Assembly (NCBI GenBank): GCA_037957365.1
Contig: JARHVA010001426.1
Coordinates: forward strand, 3,288,001-3,352,000
From: Torreya grandis
Lineage: Eukaryota > Streptophyta > Pinopsida > Cupressales > Taxaceae
Length of the DNA: 64,000 nucleotides
Direction of reading: 5' to 3'
Translations under genes and position numbers: made by a program
Part shown: positions 13,165 through 24,936 of the stretch, piece by piece
Numbering within the stretch: position 1 is the stretch's first letter
How the letters are laid out: each line of letters starts with the position of its first letter
Notes under the pieces: model-generated
What the model was told of the DNA's origin: nothing
The model's input: only the letters and a program-made list of their open reading frames with translations
The model's database searches: none

Positions 13165-16080
13165 CCACTTTTAGTGACTAAAATATATTGTCTTAAGGTT
13201 AAGAACAAGAACTAGACTAGAATGGGTGGTGGGTTTGTCAATTGGGCATGATGGGAGGAGAAAAAATTGGTTATACATGTTACCCTTCCCTCTTAATGTG
13301 TTGGCAGTGCTATTTTTCAGCCAAGAAGCACCAAAACTAGAGTTATGCAAATGTCGCTTGAACTTTGACAACATTGATTGGTAGTGTTTTTGTGGTCCTG
13401 AATAGTAGTGAAAATGTAATTATGGGTGGAATTAGATATCATGGTCAATGTATCACATTTAATTTTTCAATATGGATGTGTTTAGAGTGATGTATTTTCA
13501 CTTGGGGGTCCCAGAGGTAGAAATGTTAGTTGGAACTCAAGAAGTTGTCCCTACACTACCAAAAAGTTTCATTTTGGGACCCATTATTGTAATTTATACC
13601 AAGAATTACTATTGAAGTTTATGATAAATTTATTCTAGTTGTAATTATAGGTATTTCACATGCACATGAGGTATCTTATGATTCATCCATATGACTTAAT
13701 AGTTTTGTTTTATGCATGCCTAAAGTTAGGCTAAACTTTTACATTTTTCTTGTGTTGGGAAGGATGTTCTTGAGCCTGAAATGGGTGGTGGTTTTGTCTA
13801 TCAGATATTATGGGAGGATAATAACCTATTAATATATGTTATAAACCCATTTTGAATTTTTGGTAGTGCCATTAGCCAATAAGCACCAAAAAAGGAGTTT
13901 TGCAACTATAGCTTAAATTTTGACAACATTTATTGTCACTATTTTTGCACTATTAAATGGTACTAAAAATATGTTTATAGGTTGACTTGGATTCCATTTT
14001 CATTAGATAACATGAAATTTGCCCATATATATGTTATTGTACTAATGTATTTTCACTCAGTTTTGCTGAAGGCACAAATTCCAGTTGGAGATCAAGAAGT
14101 TGTCTATTCACTGCCAAAAAGTTGCATTTCAAGATAGGTTACTACAACTTATGCCATGAATTGATATCTAAGTTTATGATCACTTTATTTGTGATGAAAT
14201 TATAGGTATTTCACATCCATATTAATTATCTTATATTTCATTCATATGACTTACTTTTTTCATATTATGTATGTCTGAAGTTAAGTTAAAAATTGTGCAT
14301 TTTTCTTGTGTTGGGAAGGGTGTTATTGAGCTCAAAATGGGTGGTGGGTTTGTTGAATAGGAATGATGTGAGTATAAAAATATGTTTATAAATGGTATCA
14401 AATCTTATGTATGTGTTTTGAGTGCTATTTTTCATCCAAGAAGCATTGGAGATGGATTTCTGCAACTGTAGTTTTAACTTTGATAACATTTGTTGTTAGT
14501 GTTTTCACACTCCTAAATCGTAATAAAAATGTGATTACAGTTATAATTAGACATAATTTTCATTATATAACATGTAATTTTACCATATTTATGTGTTTGT
14601 AATGATGTATTTTACCTAGTACTCCTAGAGGTAAACATTCCAGAAGAAGCTCAAGAAGTTCTCTTTATTGCCATAAAGTTGCATTTCGAGACCCGTTATT
14701 ATAACTTGTGACACTAATTGCTCTATAAATTTATAATCACTTGATCTAGGGTGAAATTATATTTATTTAAAATTCACATAAATTATATTATGGTTCATCC
14801 ATGCCACTTACTATTTTCATTTTAGGCATGTCTAAAGTTAGGCTAAAATTTTGCATTTTTCTTGTGTTGGGAAGGGCATTCTTGAGCCTAGAATGGGTGG
14901 TAGGTTTGTCATAAGAGCATGATGGGAGGCCAAGAACATGATAATATATGTTATAAAACCCTCTTTATGTCTTCTAATTTCTATTTTTCATCTAATAAAT
15001 AACTAAAATAGAGTTTTGCAACTGGAGATTTAGCTTTGACAACATTTATTGTCAGTGTTTCTACACTCATAAACAATACTGAAAATGTGCTTATGTGTAG
15101 ACTTGGAAATATTGGTCACTATATCACATGTAATTTTCTCATATTGATGTGTTTAAAATGGTTTATTTTAACCTATGGGTCCTAGAGGAGGAAATTCTAG
15201 TTTGAGCTCAAGAAGTTCTCTCTTTACTGCCAAAAAGTTGCATTTCAGGACCTATTACTGTAACTTGTTCCTTAAATTAATTTCTAAGTTTATACTAACT
15301 TGATCTAGGGTAAAAATAGAGTTATTTAAAATTAAAAATATATATTTAATTATTTGTTCATACCACTTACTATTTTCATTTTATGCATGTTTGAAGTTAG
15401 GCTAAAAATCGACATTTTTCTTGTATTGGGAAGGGCATTCTTGAGCCCAAAATGGGTGATGGGTTTGTCTATTGGGTATGTTGGAATGAAAATAAACTAG
15501 AATTGGATGTTATCCAGCCCTATTTATGTGTTTAAAGTTCCAAATTTTATCTAAAATTCATTGGAAATGGAGTTATGCAACTAGAGCTTCAACATTAATA
15601 ACATTTATTATTAGTGTTTCCACGGTCCTAAATGGTACTAAAAATGTGCTTACAAGTAGACTTGGATGTTGTGGATATTTTATAATGTTTAATTTACCCA
15701 TATTTAATTTTTTTAATTTATATATTTTCACTTTGGGGTCGTAGAGGTAGAAATTCTAGTTGGAGCTCAAAAAGTTCTCTTCATTGCCAAAAAAGTTGCA
15801 TTTCAGGACACGTTACTTCAACTTGTGCCACACATTGATCTCTAAGAGTATACTCACTTGATATGTAGTGAAATTATAGGTATTTCACATTTAAAATATG
15901 GATCTAATGGTTTATACATACCACTTACTATTTTATTTTTATCTATGTCAGAATTAGGCTAAAAATCTACATTTATCTTATGTTGGGAAGGGTGTTCTTA
16001 AGCCTAGAATGGGTGGTGGGTTTGTCAACCAGACATGATGAAAGTCCAAGAACCTAGTCCTAGACATTATCCATGAATTT
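13165..16080. repeat. Tandem array of about 557-bp units (about 5.2 copies)
   Basis: The word 'ttgggaagg' recurs at 13755, 14311, 14867, 15426 and 15983, giving unit lengths of 556, 556, 559 and 557 bp. Each is followed by 'gttcttgagcct.aaatgggtggtgggtttgtc' with changes. A decayed first unit begins near 13198 ('gactagaatgggtggtgggtttgtc'). Other landmarks recur once per unit: 'aagaagcaccaaaa', 'ggtcctagaggtagaaattc', 'gagctcaagaagttctc' and 'ccaaaaagttgcatttc.ggac'. Units differ from each other at many positions, so the array is old and unhomogenised. Its length and regularity suggest a satellite-like array or an amplified non-coding segment. Short open frames inside (13171-13374, 14286-14489, 15526-15744) are by-products of the repeat. 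Confidence 0.9.
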
Positions 16081-16997
16081 TTACATGTTTTAAAAACTTA
16101 TAAAAACATGATAAAAATCTATCCTATCACTTTGGAGGTGTACAAGACCATTCATATGGATAAAATGCCTAGATTACACCATTGGAGAGAGTAATGATAG
16201 TTTGAAATTTGCTAAACAGGGTTCTATAATTTTGTTTTGAAAATTTATGATCAATAAAGGATAATATTTATTTTAAACCTATTTATTCATATCTATTATT
16301 CATAAATTAATGTGATTTGTTTAATTCTATAACGTGATTGATCTCAAATTGAAGTTTATCTCCTTGCAACTCATAATACCCATGTTTTCTATGTGATGAT
16401 TGTTTTCTCAGTCGACTCTATCATGTGAAAACTCATACATGCATTGAAAATTAATATAGGATTATTTTTAGGAGTCTTATAAGATTATTTTTAAAGTTTT
16501 GGATTGATTGGATACATCTAGATTGTATGAACAATAAATAAGAAGCTCTCAGCTTCTAAAACTCAGAAAAACCCTAAAATGTGGTTTCATGACATTAAAA
16601 GATGCATATATTTGTTTTCAACTAGTGGAAGTCAAACAATTTTTTTAATAAGGTTAAGTATCATTTCTATAAACTATTTCAATAATTATTATGATGAACG
16701 AGACCCTTTAATGAATAAAACATGGACTGTGATAGTGTTTCTTGTAGGTGTTGATTTGTCAAGACAAGCAAGAATAGTTTTGGATAAGAATTCATGTAGA
16801 TGAAGTCAATAATCTTGTTTTGAGACTTTATACACTTATTTTATCATTGAAAAATATTTATTAGGTTGTTTTAAGGTAGATTAATAACCTAATAAATGAT
16901 ATGACCTACTAAGAGCCAATTAGGCCTAGAGACCTAAAACGCAGAATTGGTCAAGAATTGATCTTTTTAATAAACCAATGAATAGATTTTGGTTTAT

Positions 16998-17020
16998 TAT
17001 ATATATATATATATATATAT
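16998..17020. repeat. (TA)n microsatellite
   Basis: An uninterrupted run of about eleven AT dinucleotides. Confidence 0.95.
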
Positions 17021-17776
17021 TTAAATTAATTTTATAATACCATCTAAGGAGTGAAGGATTAAAAAGCATAGTTATTAAGGTGTAAGTGTTCTAAAACAGT
17101 CCTATAGCAGTCTTGAGACAGAGTTTAGGTTTTGGATTATCAAGTGTCTTAGTGGATGTTTGAACCAATGAAAAGGACATATATAAGTTAAGTGATAATA
17201 TTCTAAGCCTTTCATTAGTCTACAATAGGGATTAGTTCAAATAAATAGATTCTCAAGTTGTAAAGAGTTTATATCAAGACTCAAATTGACTATCTCCAAA
17301 GTTGAAGGTTTACCTTAAGAAAGTTAAGAAGGAAAGATCCATCAAATGACCTCACCTATATAAGGGTCTCACAAGACCATAAATCATTTAAACATTACTA
17401 TAAATTGTGTATTTAAGCATAAAAAGGCTTTTTATTGACTACAATATGACCTAATTGACTCCTTTTGACTAATATGTACAAACTTGGATATTTTAGCTAA
17501 GGATACTACATCACTTACATAGCTTGAATAAATGGGTATAAGTACTTTAAAACTAGGTAAATTAATATTATGTATAAATGGTCAAACATTTCACTTCATG
17601 TTAACATACATATAAATAATGTTCCATTCTTAAATGTGGATTAATGGTAAAACATTACACTTCATTGATGATAATAATAAAAATAATAAAGGCATATAAA
17701 ATAATAATAAATATCATATCAATACAATAATACTAATAAAAACCATAAATCCATACAAAATAATAACATAATATAA

Positions 17777-17960
17777 TGTCAAGTGAATGTCATATAGACA
17801 TACAATGTTAATAATACATATATCTCCATATAGGCATACAAAAAAATTACATCATCTAAAAACATAGTATCTAATGTCGAGTGAATGTCATATACACATA
17901 CAATGCTAAAAGTGCATACATTACTATATCGACATATAAAAAATTACATCATCTAAGACA
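17777..17960. repeat. 98-bp tandem duplication
   Basis: 'tgtcRagtgaatgtcatata' occurs at 17777 and 17875. Both copies continue with 'acatacaatg', 'tacat' and end in 'aaaaattacatcatctaa'. The unit is about 98 bp, present twice. Confidence 0.8.
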
Positions 17961-18786
17961 TCCTAATCATCAAATAGCCTCCCTCTCTTTTACTTCCTTG
18001 AAAAATACTCTACTTAGGATGCCCTTCATATATATAGAGATCCCTTGAATGCCTTGGATTGCTACAAGGTTCAGCTATGGGTCCTATGCTAATACCTCAT
18101 GTTGTCAATTAGACTCACACCCTTGTGAAGGTAGTTTTAGGCCACGCAATCTACTAAAATATGGAAACAATCCTAGGTTGTGGGTGGCCTAATCAGTGAA
18201 TTGAATCTCTAGATTATAAGGGCTAGCTCCCTTTGTTGTATCAATTAAGATCTTTACTCTATGCTACAAAATTCAAGGTAAAATGGAAGACGGAAAAGGT
18301 AAGAAATTAAATTGAAAGGAAATCCTATCTAATTATGGTGATACAATTGTATTTTGGTTCATCCACTCAATTTGAGCTTCTAAAACATTGATTAGACAAG
18401 AAAAGAGTGAATCTTTAACTCTAATTGACTCTTATGCATTAGTAGTTCATGAAAAGGTTTTATCTAGTGATAAAATCTTGAGGCAAATGATGAAATAGGC
18501 CTAATTTAAGGCACTAAATAGACACTTACATCCATTGTAACTTTATCTAAAAGACATCAAACATAGAACATGACCTGCATAATCTGATCAACTAGTAACT
18601 AGGTAAGAATCATGACTTGACAAGGAATAAAATTATATCACATATGTAAATTACTGACATAAATACACTATACCAACACCCTAGAATCTGAAAATAGTCC
18701 TTCTATTTATCTAAAAAGGTTACAAAACTCAAACTTGACAGAGTCTGGTCTTATCAAGAGAGGGTTCATTTTAAGGCTAAAAAACC

Positions 18787-18801
18787 AAATTATATAATAA
18801 A
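18787..18801 (-). promoter_or_regulatory. Candidate TATA box in the left LTR of element A
   Basis: The minus strand reads TTATTATATAATTTGG. The same place in the right LTR (27711-27721) reads ACTATATACG. It lies in the part of the LTR where an RNA polymerase II promoter would be expected. Assignment rests on sequence alone. Confidence 0.35.
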
Positions 18802-19942
18802 ATCATAGAAAAACCAAGAGATTGGCATTGAAAATTTGGTAGGAGATCAACTCCCACATCACAAAAGTCCCACTTGAGCTATCAAAATATAACCAAGCCT
18901 TCAAATAATATCCTTTTGTCTTATGTCTTGCATGAAAAATCTCTTTGGCATTGGAAAAAGATGGTGGATCCATCTTGGACTAATTTTCTCCATGCATAAA
19001 ATCTACACAAAATATTTAAAGAGAAAATCTATTTGATATGTTTAGAAGTTGAGTTAAAACAAAATAAAGTCCTTCTTTACATGGAAAACAAAAAAATGCA
19101 TGATAAGCCTTGTCTATTCAACTCCAAGTAACTCCATTCTATATGAGATAATGCTATGACAAACCTTAGATGAAGAACTTTTTTTTGAATAAGTTGGAAG
19201 TGTTGAAAGCCTTCAATTAACAAGATAAATCATAATATATGTGACACTTTGAAAAAAAAATCATCTTAAAATCAAACTCCAAATGGCCTCCACTTGCATG
19301 AAAAGGGGCTTTAAAAACTAAAACATGCATGCAATTCCATGTTAAGATCAGATATGCATCATTTGAAAATCCATGTTATCTCCTTGAAGTTCCTCAACCT
19401 TTTTTTTTCGAGCTCTTCATTTTTTGCATGTATTCCTTTGGGCTATTTCTTTGCGGCCTTTTGTTTACAACTTTCCCATGGACAATTCTCTTTGGCCACT
19501 TTCTTGAAAGAATTGTTTTCGAATTTTCTCCCATGGACACTTCATTCAAACTTTTTATCTGTGGCTTATTTATTCAGGCTTTTATTTATGGACTTTTCCT
19601 TTGGATAATTTGTCCAAAGGAAATCATGTCTTCAAACTTTTTGTTTATCAATTTATCACGGATAATTTGTCTGAAGGAATTCATGTATTTGGATTTTTTG
19701 AAAATTTCCCTTTAGATTTTATGGAAATGCCCCTTAGCTTTATGAAAATTCCCTTCAAATTTTTTAAAAATTGACCCTTTGGCTTTTTTATAAGAACCCT
19801 TTCCTTCAAATTTTTTGAAAAGGACCCTTCAGAAAAATTGAAGTGCCCTTCAGAAAAGTTGTTTTGGACAAAATGTCCAAAAAAATCCTTTCAATTTTTT
19901 TGAAAATAACCTCTCCCTTTTGAAATACCCTTTGGAATTCTT

Positions 19943-20030
19943 GAAATGGTCTTTCAAAACTTTTTAAATGGTCTTTAAAAACTTTTGAAATGGTCTTTCA
20001 TAAATTTTGAAATGGTCTTTGCCTTTTTGA
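19943..20030. repeat. 22-bp minisatellite in left LTR of A (4 units)
   Basis: The core 'gaaatggtctttc.aaactttt' starts at 19943, 19965, 19987 and 20009, exactly 22 bp apart. The matching site in the right LTR has five units. The surrounding 19680-20160 is a looser repeat of 'cccttYagaatttttgaaaa'. A second short duplication, 'ataatttgtcYgaaggaattcatgt', occurs at 19605 and 19662. Confidence 0.9.
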
Positions 20031-20614
20031 AAAGAACCCTTTGGCATTTTAAAAGTGCTCTTCACCTTGTTGGAAAGGACCATTTCTTCTTGAAAAATAC
20101 CTTTGGGAATTTTGAAAAGACCAATTCCTTAAATTTTTTTACTAACTGGACCATTTATAAAAAATGAACTACCGTTCAGAAAAGTTCCTTTGAACAAAAT
20201 GTCCGAAACAATTGCTTCAAAAAGATATCCTTCAAGAAAACTACTTTGAATAAAAGGTCTGAAACAATTCCTAACACTTAGATAAAAACCTAAAAAATAA
20301 AACCTTCAAAAGAATGAACACTCAGTGAAAAAGAGTCCTGAAATAAAATAAACTTGTAATTTTTCTTCATTGATTTTCTTTAAAAAAACTTGCTCCTTTC
20401 ACTGCGCTGATCAACATCAATACTTTCTTGCAAAGAATAAGACAAGTGAAAGAAAAGACCCTGAATCACCTAAACAACCTTAAGACCTATTAACCATGGA
20501 TTGTTTAATGAATTTTTAGGACTAATTACTGACTCAAAAGACAAAATGATATGGTATGCAAAGTTTTGAATGATAAGGGTGGCAATTTGACTTGTGGGGT
20601 CAAAATTGTCAACA

Positions 20615-20904
20615 TTTTGGTGACTCAACTAAGAAGCATGCCTACTATGATTGAGAACTAGACCATCTACATGACTCTTGAACTTAAAAAATAATGAAAA
20701 ATCTGATCCATGACTACAAGTACAACCTTTGACTTTAAATAAGACAACTCCATCTAACAAAACAAGAAGGAAAACACATAAAGTAGGGAAAACTAACTAA
20801 ACAAAGAAAATGTGCGAACAAAGCAATTATTTGGGACAAAACATAACTAAAATAATGTGCTTTAATATCAATTATAGGAAAAAAACAAACAAAGAACCTA
20901 GCTC
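20615..20904 (-). other. 3' untranslated part of element A
   Basis: Lies between the end of the integrase relic and the 3' LTR. A polypurine tract on the minus strand is expected against the LTR, but I see none: the minus strand reads TTGAGTCACCAAAA up to the LTR. The tract has probably decayed. Confidence 0.5.
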
Positions 20905-22030
20905 TTTAGTAGCAATGTTTTAGATGTATACCATCGACTAGAATTGGAATCATTTCACCATCCATCTTTGCAAGCTGGAAGGCATTGTGGGATTTGTAGC
21001 TAGATATTGTGTATGGACAACTCCAAAGGAAATCAAACTTTTTGTCTTCTTGGTTTATCTCTATATTCATCCCATTTGAGTACCAAATCTCCCTTTTTTA
21101 AACTTTATGAAGAAGCTCCTTTGTCAAAAGCTCGCTTCACTTATGCTTGATGAATTTCCATGGCTAGCATGGACTCATTTCTAATCTCTTCAAACTCCAA
21201 AAGCTCAGCATACTTGATCTCCATAGGCTAATTCTCCAAAAACTCAAGAGAAATGGGTAACCTTGTTTCCTTACCATATACCAACTTGTATAGAGATTTG
21301 GCTATTGATCTTTTGTAGGTGATCCTATCAGCCCATATAGCTGAATTCAACTTGAGATGCCATGATCTATGATTGTCTTTAATAGTCCTTATGATCTTTA
21401 ATAGGTTCTTATTCATATATTCAAAAAAGCAATTGCCTTGTAGATAATAGTTTGATGAAGTGCTAAGATAAATTCCATGTTGGATAGTCCATTGGCTGAT
21501 CCTAATTCCCACAAAAGCCATTGCATTATTAGAAATAATAGTTGAAGGAACTTCAAATCTAGTAAGCAAACCTTCATATAAATCTATAACATTGGTTTTG
21601 TTTTCTTCTTTCAATGCCACCACTGCTATCCAACATGTGAAGTAATCTATAGTAGTTAGAATCCATTTATTTCCTAAACTTGAAGGAGGATTTATGAGAC
21701 CAATAAAGTGCAGTCCCCATTGGACAAAGCACTGATCTACCATAATTAGTTGAAGAGATAAGGCCACAAGTTCCAATTTTCCTACAAACATACAAATTGT
21801 TTACACTTCCTTATCCATGCATGGCAATCACTAAATATAGTAGGCCAACATTACCCACCTCTCATGATCTTAAGGGTTGTAGTTCTTGTGAAAAAATGTC
21901 CTCCACCATGTCCATCATGAAATTCTTCAATCAATCTTCGAGTTTGGCTTGGATCTATACATCTTATCAACATGCCATTGATATCTTTCTTGAATAAAAT
22001 ACCATCAATAAGCAAAAATGGAATGATTAC
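20905..22030 (-). pseudogene. Integrase relic of element A
   Basis: Integrase joins the cDNA to host DNA. The minus strand shows the HHCC zinc-binding region at about 21790-21990 (FHDGHGGGHFF ... CHAWIRKCKQF), then the catalytic core at 21228-21791. The core has the first Asp in ILTTIDYFTCW; the second motif is IISNNAMAF, where the family has S-D-N-G, so the second catalytic Asp is Asn here. The Glu motif survives as FFEYMNKNLLKIIRTI. The C-terminal part, 20905-21228, keeps FKKGDLVLKW-like (SLKKGDLVLKWDEYRDKPRR), a decayed GPY/F-type segment and ILVDGIHLKHCY. No chromodomain follows. Several TAA/TAG stops lie where Gln or Arg codons would be expected. It is not functional. Confidence 0.85.
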
Positions 22031-22630
22031 AACCTAAAATATCTTCTTTTTGAAGCACTTAGATGAGACTGATAAATACCATCTTGAAGATATCTTACCA
22101 AGTCATGAAACCAGCTAGAAGGTGAGGTATGACCAACTACAAATTCTTCATCATTTGACACCAAAATAACCTCATTAGTCTCTTTCAAGTCTTGAGATAG
22201 ATGCTCAAAAAGTCCTTTGCCTCTAATTAGCTTTGTGTCATTAATTTCTACATCATACTCCATTACCTTGGTTATCCAACCAACTCTCTTCTCATTTATA
22301 TCTTTATTCAAAAGGAACTCCTTGATGTTTGGATGAGAAACCATTAGGTGTATTTTATTGATAGAAAACAAGTATCTAAACTTTTTAAGAGACCTTATAA
22401 CTGAAAGCACATGTTTTTAAATAAAAGAGTACCTTATTTCATACTCTTCCAAGACTTGACTAAATAATGCTATTGGTTGCTCTAAAGCATCATGATTTTG
22501 CTGCATAAAAATGCCTGAAATGGTGTCCATGTTAGCATATGTATACAAAATGAAATATTTTGTGAAATATAGATTTATAAGTGTAGGAGAGCTAGATATG
22601 GCCTTCTTAATATATTCAAAAAAATTTACT
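22027..22630 (-). pseudogene. RNase H (Ty3/Gypsy type) relic of element A
   Basis: This continues directly from RT on the minus strand. The reading includes QPIALFSQVLEEYEIRYSFI, then after a stop KHVLSVIRSLKKFRYLF, then EKRVGWITKVMEYDVEI and TKLIRGKGLFEHLSQ. The last two motifs match the end of RNase H and its connection in Tat-lineage elements. The 127-codon open part is 22027-22410. RNase H would degrade the RNA strand during reverse transcription. It is inactivated by stops at about 22412 and 22630 and by loss of clear catalytic carboxylates near its start. Confidence 0.8.
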
Positions 22631-23590
22631 CCTTATTTGGACCAGCTGAAGCTCTGATTCTTCTTTAGCATGGATGTAAGTGGCTTAGATAAAATGGTAA
22701 AATCTAAAATATATCTCCTTATGAAGTTGATTTTCCCAAAGAAGATTTGCATAGCCTTTTTGTGCTTAAGAAAGGAGAGTGTAAGAATGGAGTCTAACTT
22801 TTTATAATCTATACTTAAACCATACTTTGAAACCACATGTCCTAGGAGCTTACCTTCATGAATCAAGAAGACAAACTTTTTGGGATTTAGGGATACCAAA
22901 AATTGGCTACATCTTTCAAACACTTTCTTGAGATGAACCATGTGATCACTTGAACTCTTTGAAAAAACTATTATATCATCCAAATAAATAAGTAAAAACT
23001 TGTTAAGAAGGCCTTGGAATGCCATATCCATGGCTCTCTGAAAGGTTGTTCTATTATTAGATAAATTGAATGGCATCTTTCTATATGCAAATATCCCCCA
23101 GTTAGTTGTGAAGGCTATCTTTAATTGGTCCTTTTCTTTGACTAAAATATAATTGTAATCACTATATCCATCCAACAAATGAAACCTATCTAAACCTACA
23201 ACCATCTATAAAATTTGTTTCATTGATGGCAATGGATAGTGATCTTTAAGTGAAGCCATGTTTAAATCATGGAAGTTGACACACAATATAATTTCACCAT
23301 TCTTATTCCATATTAAAAAAAAAAATCCACCTAAGTTGAGTGATGGATTGGAAATATAATAGCTAACTCTATGATTTTGTGAAGCTCAACTCTCATCAAA
23401 AGATCAAGCTTAGGATTAATGGGTATTTATGTTTATCTCACTGGTTTAGTTTCAACCTCTAACTCAATGGTGTGTTGAGCTAAACTCGGGTAAAATCTCT
23501 TGAAATAACTATATTTCCATGCAAAAACATTAGAAAAACTTATGTATAACTCAATGAAATCTTCCTTTTGTGAAGGAGTGTATACCACAA
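22624..23590 (-). pseudogene. Reverse transcriptase relic of element A
   Basis: The N-terminal part at 23430-23590 reads ELYISFSNVFAWKYSYF and HTIELEVETKPVR, the usual lead-in to Gypsy RT. A damaged stretch with several stops follows. The 190-codon open part at 22633-23205 then gives FHLLDGYSDYNYI (the first catalytic Asp region), FAYRKMPFNLSNNRTTFQRA, and LLIYLDDIIVFSKS with the Y-L-D-D polymerase box. HVVSKYGLSIDYKKLDSIL and FFGKINFIRRYILDF follow, as in plant Ty3/Gypsy RT thumb and connection regions. Catalytic Asp residues are preserved, but stops and a frameshift upstream prevent expression. Confidence 0.9.
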
Positions 23591-24042
23591 CCAACTTCAA
23601 ATTATTACTAGTTGCAATCTCTACATTGGTATAATGCTCTTCTTTTGTTAGTAAGGATGAATTCTCTTTCCTTAACTCATCATCACCATTTAAAATATTC
23701 TAAAATGTGAAAAATAACTTAGGAAACTTATTTATTTTTAGTTTCACAACCTGAACACCATACTATTGTAAATACTTTGGTTTCTTGAAGGAAAAATCAG
23801 CCTCCTCTTGCAAGAATCTCATAATTTGATTATCATCTTCAAAAGCTTTCCAATTATCATGATTATTTGTAATAGAGGGCCTTAAAACAACATTTATATG
23901 TGATTAAATTTTATCACTTTTTATATCATATGGGATACTAAATTACGCCCCAATGGTAGCTAACCTATTTGCATGTTTATTCTCACCTCTTGGTATTGCC
24001 TAAATGTTAAAAGCTTGAAAATATTCAAGTAAATATCATATT

Positions 24043-24420
24043 CTAATGTTTGTAAAATTTAAGCAACAAATTTTTACATACATTTAAACCTCTTACTTGG
24101 TGAACTATTAGTTCACTATCACCAAAAACTTGTAAGGTGTCGACTTTCATCTTCCTAGCACAGTACAAACTGTGAACTAATGCCTCATACTCTACAACAT
24201 TATTTAAACAACCAAACTCAAACTTAATAGAAGATAAATATCTATAATTTATTTTAGAAACCAACATTTTTCCAGATATAGTACCATTTTTATTCCTTGA
24301 TCCATCAAAGTACAATTTCCACAAACTTTCACTAGATTCATCATCCTTAACCATGGCCAAAATTAGTGCATCTTTCTCATGAAGGCAATACATACCAAGT
24401 CATTCTTCAATCAGATTATA
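24043..24420 (-). pseudogene. Archaeal-type RNase H (aRH) relic, upstream of RT
   Basis: The minus strand reads LWKLYFDGSRNKNGTISGKM, then CLNNVVEYEALVHSLYCARK and LQVFGDSELIVHQVRG. These are the Asp (YFDGS), Glu (VEYEAL) and Asp (FGDSEL) motifs of the archaeal-like RNase H carried as a second RNase H by Tat-lineage plant elements. The fourth acidic motif is lost in broken sequence downstream of LLLKFYKH. The upstream reading includes YNLIEEWLGMYCLHEKDAL. The domain lies between protease and RT on the transcribed strand. In the Tat elements I know best it lies between RNase H and integrase, so the order is unusual. Confidence 0.8.
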
Positions 24421-24591
24421 AAAATCATGCTCATGTAAATTATAATCCCACTCATCAAGAAAAAAATTTGGAACTCCATCCAAAGGTGATCCATTTTCTA
24501 CTCCACTAGTTTTTATCACATCATTTGAGATTATACAATTAGTGTTCATAACAATTGGTATGTATGGCTCCATATGGAAACATGAAATAGG

Positions 24592-24936
24592 TTAAGAATG
24601 AATCATTACCATAGTATAATACCTAGTTATAAACACCAAATAATTCCAATCATATGATAAATATCCCATAATATTTGAGGTGAAGTCCCTTGAAAGGCAC
24701 ATAGAAAAGTAAGGAGGCAAGTCTACCACAACAACATCTTGATCAATAGTAACATTAGGACAAGCATGTAGTGTCAATTTAATATATTTGATGATTACTA
24801 CCATATTTTTTGGTGACCCATCCAATTTCAATACCCCCTTAGTGTTTGGCTCATAAACAAGGCCAGGCTTGTCTGTAATTTGCTTAGGCATAACTATGTT
24901 ACTAGCTCCACTATCCACCATACAATTATGAACCAA
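24592..24936 (-). pseudogene. Retropepsin (aspartic protease) relic of element A
   Basis: The minus strand reads MVHNCMVDSGASNIVMPKQI near the start, with an intact D-S-G catalytic triplet, followed by LKLDGSPKNMVVIIKY, TIDQDVVVVDLPPYFSMCLS and RDFTSNIMGYLSYDWNYLVF. The enzyme would have processed Gag-Pol. The open part is 114 codons, close to the length of a retropepsin monomer. It aligns with the protease relic of element D at 63790-63960 (VHNYLVDNGNNTLGMPKAIAD), which shows the two elements are one family. The start codon here is incidental, since the protease is part of a polyprotein. Confidence 0.85.

Larger units (their letters stand above)
16081..18094. other. Unassigned spacer between tandem array and element A
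   Basis: I see no gene. The stretch holds a TA microsatellite and a short tandem duplication, listed separately, and AAT/ATA-rich simple sequence at 17660-17780. The short plus-strand frame at 16579-16803 has no recognisable motif. Confidence 0.5.
18100..20614 (-). repeat. 3' LTR of element A (left copy), 2515 bp
   Basis: Aligns with 27021-29510 throughout; shared landmarks include 'actcacacccttgtgaaggta' near the left edge and 'ggtcaaaattgtcaaca' at the right edge. The plus strand begins tgttgtcaattag and ends attgtcaaca, so both ends carry TG..CA. A 128-codon plus-strand frame at 19329-19715 is hydrophobic, lies wholly in the LTR and is broken in the other LTR; I do not treat it as a gene. 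Confidence 0.9.

Noticed and set aside
14286..14602. Open frames on both strands resembling each other between repeat units
   Set aside because: They are created by the 557-bp tandem repeat and are not kept open in all units.
19329..19715. 128-codon plus-strand open frame, the longest forward frame in element A
   Set aside because: It lies wholly in an LTR, is hydrophobic and Phe-rich, is antisense to the element and is broken in the other LTR.
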